Numbered from the stretch's first letter, positions 1 through 12,404 are shown. The stretch is 64,000 nucleotides of DNA from Boletus sp. NGJ (GCA_019096195.1 JAGTXK010000038.1:333863-397862), one strand, 5' to 3'. Numbers and translations: made by a program. Notes: generated by a model not told the origin, from the letters alone.

Positions 1-879
1 CGCACCATCCTTGAGTCGCCTGACCACCACGGGGAACGACATATGTTTGAGAAGCAGCGCGGTTAGCAGAGTTTTTCACAACGTAATCAATTGGAGTTAC
101 CTTTGCCGTAACTCAGTGAGTTTGTCTCCCAAGCACGTTGCCTCGTCCTACATACCTGCCGGGACAAAAAACCTTCTCCAACTGGCGTACATATCTGATC
201 TCCTTGATGGCCCTCTAAAGAAAATTTGGCCGACCTCAACAGTCAGAACGCAATGATGCATGGAAATTTCCAACACGTTCCCAGTTGGTCTCAAGATATA
301 TTAGAAAGTGGTCAAGTGACTGCCTCGCGTCAAAACGACTGCTGCTGCTGACCCTAGGCCGCCGCCTAGTATCATTTACTTGATTGTAATATCGCTGTCA
401 TTCCTGTTCCGTCTTGGATTTGTTACAACAACCATTATACATTCATTGCAGTGGGAATCCACAATGTGAGTTGACTCAACATGGTTGTCATGGTACAAAA
501 GCGGAATTTGACTCATCGGGCCTGAGGGAATGGATTGCGCCCGGGGTCCTTCTACCATGAGGCCTTGAGGTATGGGCCAAGCCGCCATGCCTTTAACTTG
601 AATGTGGAGGCCCAACATAAGGTGGCATTCATGGGCACTTCCATTCATGCATACTTTGTCCAGTCTTCTCGCGGCCTGCTGACCCTGTATCACCCTAGTT
701 TGCTCTAGTATGATTCAGGTTACATTAAAGCAGGTCTCGTAGATCAATGTGCCCATATCCTTGCCATAGCAGTCGTGGCTACAGCTTTTGCGAGTGAGTT
801 TCCAACAACTCTTTGAGTTCTACTGATTAGCGTAACCGTTTCAGTCGCGTTCAGCGTTACTCAACTGCTGACAGTTTTT
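1..879. other. no supported gene
   Basis: Short open frames occur on both strands, none with a recognisable motif, convincing codon pattern or intron structure. The stretch probably holds the promoter of the following gene and possibly the edge of a gene outside the window. Confidence 0.4.
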
Positions 880-1951
880 AGTCAGTCTCTTTCGATTGAC
901 GTTTCGACTGAAGATACGATGGTTTTGGTGGGAGGATGCGTGGGCAGCGGTAGCGATGGTTTTTGCGATGGCATATGCCACCGTAGTTCTGACATGTACC
1001 CAGACCAGTCAGTCGCGCTGGGTTTGGGTGCACTTGGACATGCAATAACTTGTTCACCTCTAGCAGGTTCTGAGACGGTTAAAATTCCTACTTGGATCTC
1101 TTTCTTATTTACCAGCATCATATATGGTGAGTCTCATCACATTTCGTTGGCAGACTGTCCGATAACTAGCTTTTATAACCATTAGGTCCGTTCGAATGAA
1201 TCTACTTTATTCAATCATCCGAATCATCTTGCCTTCCACATGTCTCCGCAGTGTTGCGCGTGCCATCCAGTGCCTTCTTCGTCGTTGTCTGGGTGGTAAT
1301 AATTGTTTTGAAGGTGTGGTCGTGTCTGAGGAGCCAAAAACTCACACTCGAAGAGTTAGCATGTCACGTTTCGAGCCCGATAGCAATCTTTCAAGTAACA
1401 GGCGAGTGCACCTATCTTTTAAAAATATTTCGCTCACTCTCTAGCAGCCGATTTCGCTGGCGACGCAAATTCTTGGACTTCTTTGGAGGGTCAAGCTTCC
1501 CCGACGACAGCGGGGGACGATCTTGTCGATATTGCGGTCATGTCCATGATTTCATTGCCGCGTGCTATCACTGAGGTAGATTGTGAGCTACCACCGATTT
1601 CTGAACTCATGCGAATGCTTCGCAGCTCATCTTATCCTCGGTTGTATGCAATTTCCTCATTATCGTTACATACATGTACCGTACTCGAGCTCGTCAGAAT
1701 CCGAGAATTCCTCGGAAGATGATGACTTCACCACGCCGGGGCCTAGAAGTACACAGTCCCTTACTACAGTGGACTTGAACACTTCTGATCCGACTACTAC
1801 GGGGGCTACCAATTACTTGAGGACCGTCGTCCTTACCGATCACCTCATCAACTTCGTGACTGCGGGAACATTCGCCGTGTCCACACTGGTTATTTTACTG
1901 TTGTACATATCCCATCCCAGTCTCGTTTCACAGTGCATTGTGTCTGGCTGA
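880..1951 (+). CDS. probable seven-helix fungal integral membrane protein (PTH11/rhodopsin-fold-like), exon joins uncertain
   Basis: I recognise this only by fragments that match the protein encoded at 12405-13600. A basic stretch followed by WFWWEDAWAAV near 900-960 resembles the loop that precedes a tryptophan-acid-acid motif in fungal PTH11-like membrane proteins. MNLLYSIIRIILP at about 1196-1235 parallels RISIIFSIIRIVP in the other gene. LLWRVKLPRRQRG at about 1474-1515 parallels the cytoplasmic loop YILRSANLPSRQH of the other gene. The last part (1583-1951) is an acidic, serine-rich tail followed by a hydrophobic segment and a stop at 1949-1951. Likely introns lie near 790-840 and 1126-1184. 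I could not join all the exons in one frame and found no convincing start codon, so this may be a decayed paralogue. Substrate or ligand is unknown. Confidence 0.4.
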
Positions 1952-2699
1952 TATTGCCAATACTCCAAACTGATTGCTATCGTGATGGGTGATTAAAATT
2001 GCAGCTTCAGGCTTCAAGGACAAGGCACGCTGCCGCATGTTCTGCGGAATCCTTGCCGTCTGTATTTGATCGCAAGGTTGACAGCTGAAAGGAACTTTGA
2101 CCAGGGACGGGTAGAACAGCTACCGAAACAATTAAAACATGTGCACTTGGTTGAAAAAAAAAAAATGCGGGGTAACTTAATCATTCGTACATGGTCATAA
2201 TTTGGTGGAGCCGTTGGACTAAGACCCGGGGTTTCGTACACTCTGACCACGGATCATGCACATGAAGGCGCAGAGAATTAATCATAGTAATAGCAAGCTC
2301 TTGGATATATTATACTTCTCTTCGCGACGTAAGTCGAAATGATGATGGCCGACGAAGGTTATCACCTTCGCTGTAAGTTTATAGACCCGGAGCGGGTCAG
2401 GATGACCAGATCCCTTGAAGAAAGAATCCGAAAAAGGGTAACGGAAAAAAAAAAAAGTAATTGTTTGATGTTTCGTCTTGAGCCTTGAGCTGTCGGTACA
2501 AATCGGTTTCTCATGCCAGCACACCTTGTACGGCTCAGTCTATTTGAAGTTGAGCGCTTGTTCGATTTAAATGCCGCAACAAATCTTGTTTTCCGCTCCG
2601 TTCTGAATCATGGCTAGCCGGTTCGTGGTTAGTTGAACCGTGGCTACCGGCTGAAAGCGCTGTCATTTTCACGTATAGGGCCAATAAGCTTATCCCACT
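1952..2699. other. intergenic, upstream of desaturase
   Basis: No gene seen. Two A-runs (about 2153-2164 and 2445-2456) and only short frames. It probably contains the 3' end of the upstream transcript and the regulatory region of the desaturase. Confidence 0.4.
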
Positions 2700-2702
2700 G
2701 GG

Positions 2703-2715
2703 ATAATATATAAAT
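2703..2715 (+). promoter_or_regulatory. TATA-like box of the desaturase gene
   Basis: The sequence ATAATATATAAAT lies 110-122 bp upstream of the desaturase ATG, in a locally AT-rich patch. Position and sequence fit a fungal TATA box. There is no direct evidence for the transcription start. Confidence 0.4.
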
Positions 2716-2824
2716 CCCTTCCCCCATGCCTACCCACCTTCCCGACAACATCGAGCCGCCAACCCCATCCGGCTGGGACGTCCTTTTACCCCCTGCTTGT
2801 CGGTTATAGACGACACTTGGAACC

Positions 2825-4450
2825 ATGCTTGGCGTCCCTGCCGTCGAATACCTTAGCAAGGATTTTCCGCCCATCACTGGCATCAGGTGGTTCAATCTCT
2901 CTGTCCTCGTGATCACCCCGGCCTTGTCCCTCTACGGCTTCTTTTGTGTCCCAATCCTCACGACAACCGTCGTTTGGACTGCACTTTATTATACTTTCTC
3001 TATGCTCGGTAAGCCCTAAGAAGCCCGCGCACTTACTCATTCACACTAACCCCGACGTCGAAGGCATCACTGCTGGTGAGCTACAAGGGACTGCCGAGCC
3101 GACGTCAATATCAAGACTTCTTTTACAGGTTACCATCGTCTTTGGTCGCATAGGTCATACGTAGCCTCTTACCCTCTTCAAGTATTCCTCATCCTCGCCG
3201 GTGCAAGCGCTGTCCAAGGGTCTTGCTACTGGTGGGCCCGTCGCCACCGTTCTCATCATCGACACACCGACACGGACCTCGATCCGTATAATTCGGAGAG
3301 AGGCTTACTATGGACCCACATCGGATGGGTTATATTTGATACCGACCTTCGCCCAGGTCCAGTGGATACATCCGATCTAAAGAATGATCCACTCGTGCAG
3401 TGGCAGCATCGCTGGTACTTTGTCATTTTGACCATTGTTGGTTATATCCTTCCAATGTGTATCCCCGGCTTGCTCTATGGGGATTGGCGAGGTGGTTTTT
3501 ACTTCGTTGGGGCACTCCGCATGACCGCTTGTCATCATGTATGTCATCCACCACACACGAATTATCGCTCTGACTTGCATTCACAGAGCACGTTTTGCAT
3601 CAACTCTATTGCACACTACTTTGGAAGCACACCTTACGATGACAGGCAATCTCCTCGTGACCATTTCGTCTCTGCCATCCTCACGATGGGTGAAGGGTAC
3701 CATAACTTTCACCATCAGTTCCCCATGGATTATCGGTAAGAATTACATCTTTCTTTGTCTGCGATTCATTCACGCGACTCCGTCTCTAGAAATGCGTTTC
3801 GCTGGTGGCAGTATGACCCAACCAAGTGGTTCATCGCTACATGCCAGTTCCTCGGGTTCGCTTCCCATCTTCGGGTATTCCCTAGCAACGAGATCGAAAA
3901 GAGCGCCCTCACAATGAAACTCAAGGCTCTCAAGAATGTTCAAGATTCAATTGCTTGGCCTGTCCCACCCGACGAGCTTCCCGTAGTGACGTGGGAATCA
4001 TGTATGCCAAGAACTCCCTTCACTTTCGGGTGCTGACCGGATGTCGCAGTCCAAGAAGAATCGAAATCACGCACGTTGTTGCTGGTGTCAGGTTTCATCC
4101 ATGATACATCGTTGTTCCTAGACCATCATCCGGGGGGGACGGCCCTCTTGAGGCAGAACACTGGGAAGGACATGACGGCCGCGTTTTTCGGGGGAATATA
4201 TTCCCACTCACACGCTGCTCATAACGTGCGTTATTGCGTGATTCTGCGTTTAGTTGGCTCTGATCGTATTTCCCTCTGCCATGCGTACCCTGGATTTCAA
4301 AACGTTTAGCTCTTAGCAATGATGCGCGTGGGAATCCTCGCAGGAGGCGTGGAAATGCCTGCGGAACATATCGTACCACCAAGCCAACGGCTCGTTATCA
4401 GTGCCACAGTCCCAAAGACACCCGACCTCGGGACCTCGAGTCCAATGTGA
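2825..4450 (+). CDS. OLE1: acyl-CoA delta-9 (stearoyl-CoA) desaturase with C-terminal cytochrome b5 domain
   Basis: This ER membrane enzyme puts the first double bond into palmitoyl- and stearoyl-CoA, using electrons delivered by its own cytochrome b5 domain. All three histidine boxes are present: HRLWSH (just after intron 2), HRSHH (about 3250) and HNFHH (about 3709). Paired hydrophobic helices flank them. The C-terminal b5 domain shows the haem-binding HPGG at about 4124 and a second histidine in SHAAHN, followed by LLAMMRVGIL, a typical fungal ending. Introns: 3009-3063, 3076-3128, 3539-3586, one from about 3737 to 3789, one from about 4002 to 4050, and one from about 4217 to 4303. Each restores frame and family sequence. 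The ATG at 2825 begins a hydrophobic N-terminus shorter than in yeast Ole1. The stop TGA is at 4448-4450. The gene converges with the epimerase 300 bp downstream. Confidence 0.93.
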
Positions 4451-4757
4451 CATCCCCGGAAGAATCTTTATAGAAACAGAATCCGATTCGCACACTCACT
4501 ACATTCGTTCTGATCAACTAACTTGTAGCAACCATTACCAACATTAGAAGTAACCGACGTCGTTGCGGTGAGGTGAGGAAGTATCGGTCAACCCGATCGG
4601 GTGCACAATCGAAAATAATACTGTATGACATGTTTTCTTTCACCTCGGGAGCTCAAGCTTCCTATCATTCTGTATATACATGTGCTACACACGAGACGTC
4701 ATGGAATACATGCTGAAATATTTGATACACCCACAAGGCAACGAGTGACTCTGGCTT
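4451..4757. other. intergenic between convergent genes
   Basis: No gene. It contains the 3' ends of the desaturase (+) and the epimerase (-); AT-rich stretches near 4610-4690 are plausible 3' processing sites. Confidence 0.5.
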
Positions 4758-6226
4758 TTACTCTTTGAGAGCCTGCTCGAGAGTCTCGGGGAAACTGTCC
4801 AAGAGAGACAACTTCTTGGACTTTGTTGGTTCCCAACCAAGTTTGTACAGCCGTTCAGGCTTCACGAATTGGTTCCCACCGAGTAATGACCACCCATCTA
4901 GTAACGTTTAGATAAACAAGTACAGCCCATCCCAGTGAAACCACCATGACTTACAGTTACCCAGAGGATCAACCACTTCAGCGGGAAGCGGGCGGCTACC
5001 ACCCTGCTTGATTATACCCTTGCTGAACAGATACTGCTCGAGAAAATGACTCGAGCGAGCAAAACCACCTGCTGGAAGCACTCACGTCGCCCATGACTGT
5101 CGTCCATTTGTGGTATGTGATTCTAGGCTCCAAACTGGCCGCAAAGTCTGAGGATACAGACATCAGTTACAGATAGTCGACGTAAAACCAATCCGTCTTA
5201 CAGAGACCTTCGGGGCCCTCGTCAGCTCTACCTTCCAGAGCTGCCTGTAAGACGAGGATTAGACCCATTGCGCAATCTTTGACATGAATGTTATTCATCG
5301 CATTTGCGCCAGATCCCCAAGTGCCGGCGTAGCCAACATTCTTCATCATGTCAATGAAAATGCGGAGCCATAGCGTCGTTTTCTGCACACCTTCCAAACC
5401 ATCCATTTTTCACTTTCGTCCGTTGTCGTGAACCCCTTGCATGTGCTTACCTTGACCAACGCCATAGATCTACAGACGGTCACAGTATCAAAAATCGCAA
5501 CCATGACGAACTTGATGGGGCACACCTGAGCTGGGTAATAGATGATTGTGCGAACTGGATTTTCAGTACGTGATCCTGCTTCCACGATCTGTTCTCTAGA
5601 ACCAAAGCGTATTACCTCGACATTGTGTAAACCCACTTACAGGTATGTCCGAATCGAGGTGGGTATTTGCCGGATCACACCTGAAATGGAATTGAGGACC
5701 ATGATCGCGGTCGGGATGTCGTTTACTCACTGTTTCAAATCCAAACCTATGTCTGACCATTCCCTGACATGCTCGACAGGTTTACCTCTCGCATTGTCGC
5801 TGAAAATACCACAACCAGACACGTGGATATAGAGGGGGGGCTTTCCTGGGTTATTTTTCGAGTTCGTCTCGAGTCCAGCAAGGGTCGCTAGATGTCACTC
5901 AATCAGCTTTCCTGATCCACTTCAAGAAACGTAGAGGCATTGAACGTACATTCGATGCTCGCAGGGTGATCTGAACTCGCACAGTTGATGACTATGGCAG
6001 CTTTCGCAACTTGTTCTTGGATGATAGCGTCGTCGTCGAGAGTACCGTCAACGAAGCTAATGTTCGAGTACACGTTCTGGACTTGTTCCTTTCGCTCTGC
6101 GGTGCCGTTACGTAGAAGGGCAACAACATGGAGATGGGGGAACTTTTCGTTCAGCAGTAGTAAAAACTGAGAGCCAAGGTAACCAGTGACTCCTAAGAAG
6201 AAAACTGTCTGAGGTTGAGTAGACAT
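4758..6226 (-). CDS. NAD(P)-binding epimerase/dehydratase-family (extended SDR) protein
   Basis: The N-terminus after the ATG at 6226 reads MSTQPQTVFFLGVTGYLGSQ, with the Rossmann glycine motif GxTGYLG. It is followed by an alternating beta/alpha pattern and VINCASSDHP, as in NAD-dependent epimerase and NmrA-like proteins. Later exons (about 5760-5880, 5410-5600 and 5210-5400) give LYIHVSGCGIFSDNARG, RTIIYYPAQIYG and NNIHVKDCAMGLILVL. These correspond to the strand ending in the active-site region, the YP substrate loop and the HVxD motif of the family. The C-terminus ends KLSLLDSFPETLEQALKE before TAA at 4758-4760. I count at least six short introns. An in-frame ATG at 6289 would add 21 residues; the 6226 start puts the Rossmann strand where it normally lies. 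The substrate cannot be told from the sequence. Confidence 0.8.
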
Positions 6227-6299
6227 CTTCAGTGAAGAAAGCGCGTTACGCCCGGTGAGATCAAGTGCACTCTTATTATAGATATGCACATTTGCAGCT

Positions 6300-8780
6300 G
6301 TATGTCATGCAAAACTGGGAAAATGACACTTTTTACTATATCCAGGATGACCCTGTAGTTTGGAGGTTCGTTGACCAACATATGAGGTATTGAGACTGTG
6401 TTATTTGGTCAACTACCAAGTCAGCGCATATTGTCTGCCTGAGGGGACGTGATAATCCACTGACCGTCATTAATCATTGGTTGCCATCACAATACGATCA
6501 CGATCACGTCGAGTTGCCTGGAACGTTCACGAACTATACATGTAATTTTGAGCATCTCTTGTTTACCACAGGGTCGAAAGTGGGTAACAAGGATACAAGG
6601 CTATGCACCGACGGCAGGACGCCACCTTCTGCCAGGTACAAGTAACGTTGGATGAGTTGCATCAGGATAAAGTAATGTGCCGTGTCCTTACAGAGTTCCG
6701 AACTCACCCTAACAATCCCTCCCCTGTGACCTGGATTCCCATAGCGTGCTGGCTAACCTTTTGGAGGTCACCGCGGAGAGTTTCAGATCCGAGACAGTAA
6801 GCGTCAACGTGTGGTGGATCAGTGCGCCCTTCGGATGGCGGAAAAAAAAGTCATCATATGACACTCATCATCAATCATCTAAGATTATTAAAATAGCAGC
6901 CGATCTCGTTTCGCTTCACTTTCGGTCGTAGTACCTATACAATATCTCCATCACCCAACCGATGGCAATTTAAACTCGGGGCATCGCTAGCAGATAAGGA
7001 GATCGATGTAGAGGTCACTGGCAGGGGAGTTTGTGGGAGAAAAACAAGTACTGTACTTGCAATGTGGTGCTAACTCAATCGGTCTGCTCATCTATTGTCT
7101 AGGCACCCCATCTTATCGGGAGCTAGCGTGTCGGGCTTGCAATGACGAGCTCAAGGGTCACCGCTGAGCGCGCAGAAACGAAGGATTAAACACTCCGACG
7201 ACTTGTTAGTTGTCCCTCGGTTCAGCCGAGTCGACTGTTGGCAGCGGGCGAATTACACCGATGTTACCCCTGAGGCATCAGTAAGCTTCCGGTGCAATTT
7301 AAGAGTCAAAGGTAGATTGTCTTACTATCTTGGTCTGCCTAGGGGAAAGCAGCCGTACGGTCAAGTTCGAGAAGGCGGGAACTCGAGTTCTACCAATTTA
7401 CAACTCAAATCTTAATGCTAAAATATATTGTTTGCAGCTCCATACAAGCTATAGTCTAGGAATACATACATGAGCGACCCTTGGATTTGGTGACATTGAA
7501 GGCACTTTTCGGTGTACTCACCAAATGATATTCAGATCAGCTGGGTTATTTCCGTAAGGTCAAGGCGAGCTGTCAGCACATGCTTCAGTAAGAAAAAGGA
7601 GCTACAATGAAATTTATGCACTCGCACAGCGAAAGAAGGTTTTCCATGAGGGTCGTAGGGATGATACTGATGGAGCGACGTGCGTGATTCATGATTTCAT
7701 TGTTCCTCCCGGGCCCGGCTTTGACGACGAGTTCGTTCATCCAGGAGATCACCTCCCCGATCGCTAGCGAATGGGCTTGTGTTGCGCGCGCACGCGGAGT
7801 CCCTCGAAATGAACTTTTGAATAAAGACGATGTCGGGACAGGTCGGGACCGGCGAGCGCGTGTAAGGCAGACAACTTTAAATAAACATACCTCGGTTTCA
7901 TCCCATTCGCAAATGTTTAGGAGGCGGTCGCCGAAGAGAGCTCGGAGACACTGAAGTCTCCACCTTGGAAGGCTTCATAACCCAAGACCTCGCCATTAGA
8001 TAACATGTTGAGGTGGACGAGAACTTTGCATCGCATTTGCACCAAACCTACCTCGACTTGGAAGCTGTTTACTATGCGCTATCGCCGCTATGCAGAACCG
8101 GAGTACGTCTTATTGAACTGCAGTAGTAGTAGTGTGGCCGAAGTGAGAGGGGAATAGATGTCTGACTTTGGGAAGCGCTGTCAGATCGAGTTCCTTGCGA
8201 TAGTCGGGTGCTTTTGCACTGGCAGAGGTGGTTGAGAAAAGATGGTTTTCCGTTCTCGTTCGCCTGACCGGTGTGAGTAAGAGGGGTGGGTTTGAGTGTC
8301 CAGTATATCGGAAGTTGCAGCAAGTTGAGTGTAACCAAAGAAAATACACCTTTTCGATGTTCCGGAGGTCTGTTCATCTGGATCGAGATTCTAGGGAACT
8401 TGCTGTCGACGGAGATGCTGACTCGTGTAGATGAGTAGTGACGAATGTCACGTAGTTAGTGATCCAACTCAATCAAATGGCAGGAAAACGGAATAATCTG
8501 TTTGTGTTCACAACCTGAAAGGAACTTACCCGTGTACCCCCCCAAACATGGATGAGTCCACACACGACATCTTAATGCCTGTCGGTTGATGACAAAGGGT
8601 AAACATTGTATTTGAGCGGACATCCCAGAAACACTATGAAATGACATGGGAGGTGTCACTGCGGCCGCTGTAATAATGCACCATATCAGAAGTATCGTAA
8701 AATACCATAGGCAATGCAAAAGAAGTGAACGAGACCGAATACATCCAGTGTCTCAAACAAAAGTATGCGCGACCATGATG
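6300..8780. other. 2.5 kb without a supported gene
   Basis: Short frames on both strands, none with family motifs, paired splice sites restoring a long frame, or repeated structure. A small unrecognised gene is possible around 7690-8430, where several frames overlap, but I cannot support one. Confidence 0.35.
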
Positions 8781-9865
8781 CTAGAAGCATGTATCAGCGT
8801 GTTCGGCTTCCCGTTCTTCCTTCGCTTTCCTGAATTTCTCGAAGTAAGGCTACGCGATTGATTAGGATTATGTGCTGCACGGTGCGAAAATGACAACTTA
8901 CAGCTTTTTCCTCCGGGGACATGGAGCTCCAACGATTTGCAGCTGCGAGCACACCCCGAACTACATAGCTTTTCTCTGGAGATGTCTCATTGATGAGGGC
9001 TTGTCCATCTGGGCTATTGCGGAACTCGTTCGAAAATCTGGGAACATGCTTAATGAGAGATACCTTCTTAACAACACATAAAAATCAAGAACACACAAGA
9101 GATACGCGGATACGGGATTTGAAGCCTTCTTCTTTGCGTGGAACTTGGGTTTGCCCTGAACTTTACGAATTGCGTTGAGTCGTTTCAGGTCGGTTTGGGA
9201 AGTGTTGCGGCAAAACTCTTCTCGCTGTTCCTTGGCCTGCGCCTTTCTGGCCTCATTCTCGTCATAGAATGGCTAGAGAAACGACAAAAGGTTGAATTAC
9301 AAGGACGCTATACTGGTAGGTCATACATACTTGTTTCTCAGCCATGGAGTAGCTCCTCCAAGTTTCACCAGCACGCCTGGTCAGCTCATGAATCTCCTCC
9401 AGTGAGCTCGCGCGGGGTTGAGATTTGAGGAAAGAGGTATAGAAAAGGAGGTATGGGCCGGGTGCACGCTTGGGAGGCTTGAGATTTTTTGGTATGCGGA
9501 CTAGCAAAAACGATGAGTTTGGCCGAGACATGGTACAACGCATGCACACCTCTCTGTTGCTCCTGTTTCGGCTTCTTCTTCTGATGCTCGGATGGTGGCC
9601 TGCCTCTCTTGACGGGAGCTGCGCATTCACCCTTGATAGCCCTCTTTTCGACAGTCTTGCGCGTGTTCTCCTCGCCTGTCTCCTGAGATACATTGAACTG
9701 AGTGGTCGCGAAGAGGGTGCGACGCGTGATAATTGAAAACTTCGCTGAATGAGCGATGCGGGCAGCGACAGGGACTATCGTGCCGAGTGTCATACGCTTA
9801 GCAAAGAGCGACAAAATCATTCTGGAGAGCAGATGGACGATCTGTTGAGGGGTCGCGACTCGCAA
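8781..9865 (-). CDS. double HMG-box DNA-binding protein, probably mitochondrial (Abf2/TFAM-like)
   Basis: The N-terminus is rich in Arg, Ser and hydrophobic residues and lacks acids (MILSLFAKR...), as in a mitochondrial presequence. A basic linker, KRGRPPSEHQKKKPKQ, follows. After an intron near 9490-9540 comes HMG box 1: KRAPGPYLLFYTSFLK, then WRSYSMAEKQPFYDENEARK across a second intron. A second, weaker box continues through WSSMSPEEKAPYFEKFRKAK and ends with TAG at 8781-8783. Two boxes behind a leader peptide is the arrangement of proteins that package mitochondrial DNA. The start may be the ATG at 9865 or the one at 9820; the shorter form is a cleaner presequence. It is divergent from MED8, with ATGs 91-136 bp apart. 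A nuclear HMG protein remains possible. Confidence 0.8.
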
Positions 9866-9875
9866 CAGGCTCTTT

Positions 9876-9903
9876 CAATTGTCACATGTCACATGTCACG
9901 GTC
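9876..9903. promoter_or_regulatory. tandem TCACATG repeats in the HMG protein/MED8 divergent promoter
   Basis: GTCACATGTCACATGTCACG lies between the two divergent start codons. It gives two overlapping CACATG E-box-like sites repeated every 7 bp. It is the only obvious repeated element in the short shared promoter. A regulatory role is inference. Confidence 0.35.
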
Positions 9904-9956
9904 GAGCGTCTGTCACGCTACCTGTGACTTGCGCATCGTGCTCGTCGTGTGCGACG

Positions 9957-10811
9957 ATGGCGACGTCGAATCCACCACAGCTCGACTTCAATCCAAACTC
10001 GATTCCCGTCGCCCAGCTCGAGTCTCTCCGTTTCAAAGCGAATCAGATCATCGAGTCCATACAGGCGTTGCAGCGCACTATCGATGCTGGCGGGCTTCAG
10101 GTTATGCCTGCATGGCCCGACATCTTGTCCAAGTACAATGTCATACTCTCACAGACCCACAGCTTCTACTCCTCCCTCAGCTCACCCCCGTCCGCGACGC
10201 ACACGCAGCAGTCACAGCCGCCCGCAAAGAGTCCATATGAGAACATTGCCCTCCACCCAGGCATCGCCATGACGGACCAACAACTCGACAACGACCTCAT
10301 ACCACTCCTGCGCAACCAACAGACGACGGACGTGCTCCGCATGGAAAACGCGACTGTTCGTCGCCTCGCTGAATGTATGGTCACCCGTGGGGCAGTCGCT
10401 ACCAACACTTTGGAGGGCCAGAACAGTCAATTCGCGTCCGGCTTCGGGACGGGCTCAAGACAGAAAGTAACGTACGAAGACGTCCTCCGTGAATGCGCGG
10501 AAATACGTGATGCACACGATCACCGTGTCGAGCGTGCAGTCCGTGCCGTACTCATGCTAAGGGACAGGTTTGACTGGAAACAACGTGTCGAAGTCGAAGA
10601 GCCAGAGCCAGAAGAACTCGAGTGGGATCCGCGTGTGCGCCAGCAGGACATGCAGGTGGAAAAACAAGTTGTTTCTGAGATCGCAGATGTCGAGGGACAG
10701 AGTAGTGACGAGGAGGAAGTCGTCGAAGGTGAGCTCGCGGGCTACGATGGCCAAACACCCGTGGCTACCCCTGCGGACGTTGAGATGACCCCCGCTGAAA
10801 GTCACAATTAA
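9957..10811 (+). CDS. MED8: Mediator complex subunit 8 (MED8), head module
   Basis: MED8 is a subunit of the Mediator head, which links activators to RNA polymerase II in the nucleus. The start of the protein carries the family core: LDFNPNSIPVAQLESLRFKA, then QIIESIQALQRTI, MPAWPDILSKYNVILSQ and THSF. This is the N-terminal helical bundle conserved from yeast Med8 to animals. The C-terminus is acidic (EEPEPEELEWD, SSDEEE) and low in complexity. The gene is a single exon of about 284 codons, in the usual range for fungal MED8. An upstream in-frame ATG at 9879 would add 26 cysteine-rich residues translated from the repeated promoter motif, so the ATG at 9957 is preferred. It converges with the next gene, whose stop lies only 45 bp away. 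Confidence 0.88.
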   Translation: MATSNPPQLDFNPNSIPVAQLESLRFKANQIIESIQALQRTIDAGGLQVMPAWPDILSKYNVILSQTHSFYSSLSSPPSATHTQQSQPPAKSPYENIALHPGIAMTDQQLDNDLIPLLRNQQTTDVLRMENATVRRLAECMVTRGAVATNTLEGQNSQFASGFGTGSRQKVTYEDVLRECAEIRDAHDHRVERAVRAVLMLRDRFDWKQRVEVEEPEPEELEWDPRVRQQDMQVEKQVVSEIADVEGQSSDEEEVVEGELAGYDGQTPVATPADVEMTPAESHN

Positions 10812-10855
10812 AGTTCCTTGAAGGTATGGTGCTGAATATATCGTAAATCAATGCT

Positions 10856-12164
10856 CTAGTAACATGGCGCGTTCTTCAGGATCTCTACACATTTGGGCAA
10901 GATGCTCCTGGCCCATCGTATTGTTTCCCTACCGGATGCCTGTGTTGTTTCCCCCCCTTCTCCTTGCGGCATCTCCTCAGCCAAAACCATCAAGGCTAGG
11001 TATACGGTATACCACATCCTCTTTGTCTTGTGTCGCGGAAACACGATCAGCGTACCGTCTTCCTCACTACCAAAGTACCCTTCTTTTATTGCTGTGGTTG
11101 GCCCCGGTGGCAAGAACCACGTCTCCATCAGTGGATCTCCCCAGAGCGCACGTCCAAACGTCGGGAGTACATATGCGATGTCAGCTTCTGTGTCCTCCTC
11201 GGATGCTGCACCATCACTTCCTTTCTCCCGAGTGACGGACACGATAACATCTTCTTCATTTCCTGTCACCCATATGAGCCTTGGCATCTCCACATCATCG
11301 AAGAGGAACGACCCGATTGCGCGAGTGAGGGAGCGTCGCAGATCGTCGACATCAATGTCTACGTCCACCCTGTAGCCAGATGGAGCAGTTCTGCGAGCCT
11401 CCGCGTCGCCACACACATGTTCGAGGAGTTCCTCCAATTGCAAGACAAAAGTGTCTTGCCAGCTATACGGTGTCATGTCTTCCCCATCTCCTTCCCCGTC
11501 CTCGCCGGTTTGGCTCGCAGCCAGTAAGGTGGCGAACGAAGGTATAGATGGAGGCTCTGGTGTAGGTCTGTCCATCGGTATACCAAACCAGTCGTTTGTG
11601 ATTCCATGGAGTGCGCAGAGATATGTGCCTAGTCTGAGTTCGACCCGAGCAAGCTGTCCGGGCGAGAGTTGGTGGCGGACGGATGCCAAAGACAATGGCG
11701 GGTGAGTGTGAGGTAACGAACCGGGAACGCGAAGTAATAACCAGCCAAACTGCCATTTTCCCTCGCCACCCGATACATCGTGTGCTACGGGCCGTGGGAC
11801 TGGCACCACGGTGTTGTCGAGAATCTTGGAGAGGAGGTCAGAAAGGGCGGGGAGTGTGATCAGCCCGGGAGGCGTCGCAGCCCCTGGTTGTGGACAGCTC
11901 GGAGTGAGTGGGGAAACCAACAAGAGATAGGATCTGCCAGAGTCACACAGAGCGATGTGGTATGATGTCCAGGACGCCGTGTAGCTGTTACGATGATGTG
12001 CGTGCGCGTAAGCGCATGGCAGACATGACTCGACTATTCTCAAATGCACACCTGTAGCTGGTGCTCTTGATCACGGAAAGCGAAGCAATGTGGGCGTTTT
12101 GGTTCCCGTCGTTGCTGCCGACGATATCCTGCACTTGTTCTGTGGTGACTGGCATGACTGGCAT
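10856..12164 (-). CDS. conserved-looking protein of unknown function
   Basis: I do not recognise this family. The ATG at 12164 starts MPVMPVTTEQVQDIVG; one 67-bp intron (11985-12051, GT-AG) joins it to a 376-residue exon ending with TAG at 10856-10858. The total is about 415 residues. The protein looks soluble: no signal peptide or membrane helix. It has an acidic low-complexity stretch (EDGEGDGED) in the middle and an ordered-looking C-terminal third with VLPTFGRALWGDPLMETWFL and FPRHKTKRMWYTVYLALM. The open frame has no internal stop over 1.1 kb and a coding-like composition, so it is probably a real gene. Its 3' end abuts MED8 tail to tail. Confidence 0.72.
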
Positions 12165-12404
12165 GGTGGATACTTGACGGGGGCAAGGTGGACTGGTGGT
12201 GATATGGTAAGATGACAATGCGTGCTTGATTTGTGTGGAAGTTGAATACAAGACAAATGTCATGCCTTGCGACCATGTATATACTAACAATCTATATGAT
12301 AATATTACTACAGCAGGTAGACTACTATGACAACAGGTCGTGATGGAGGAGATGTGAGGTAACACACAGGCAACAATTCAACAACCAGAGCCAGTAACAC
12401 TGAC

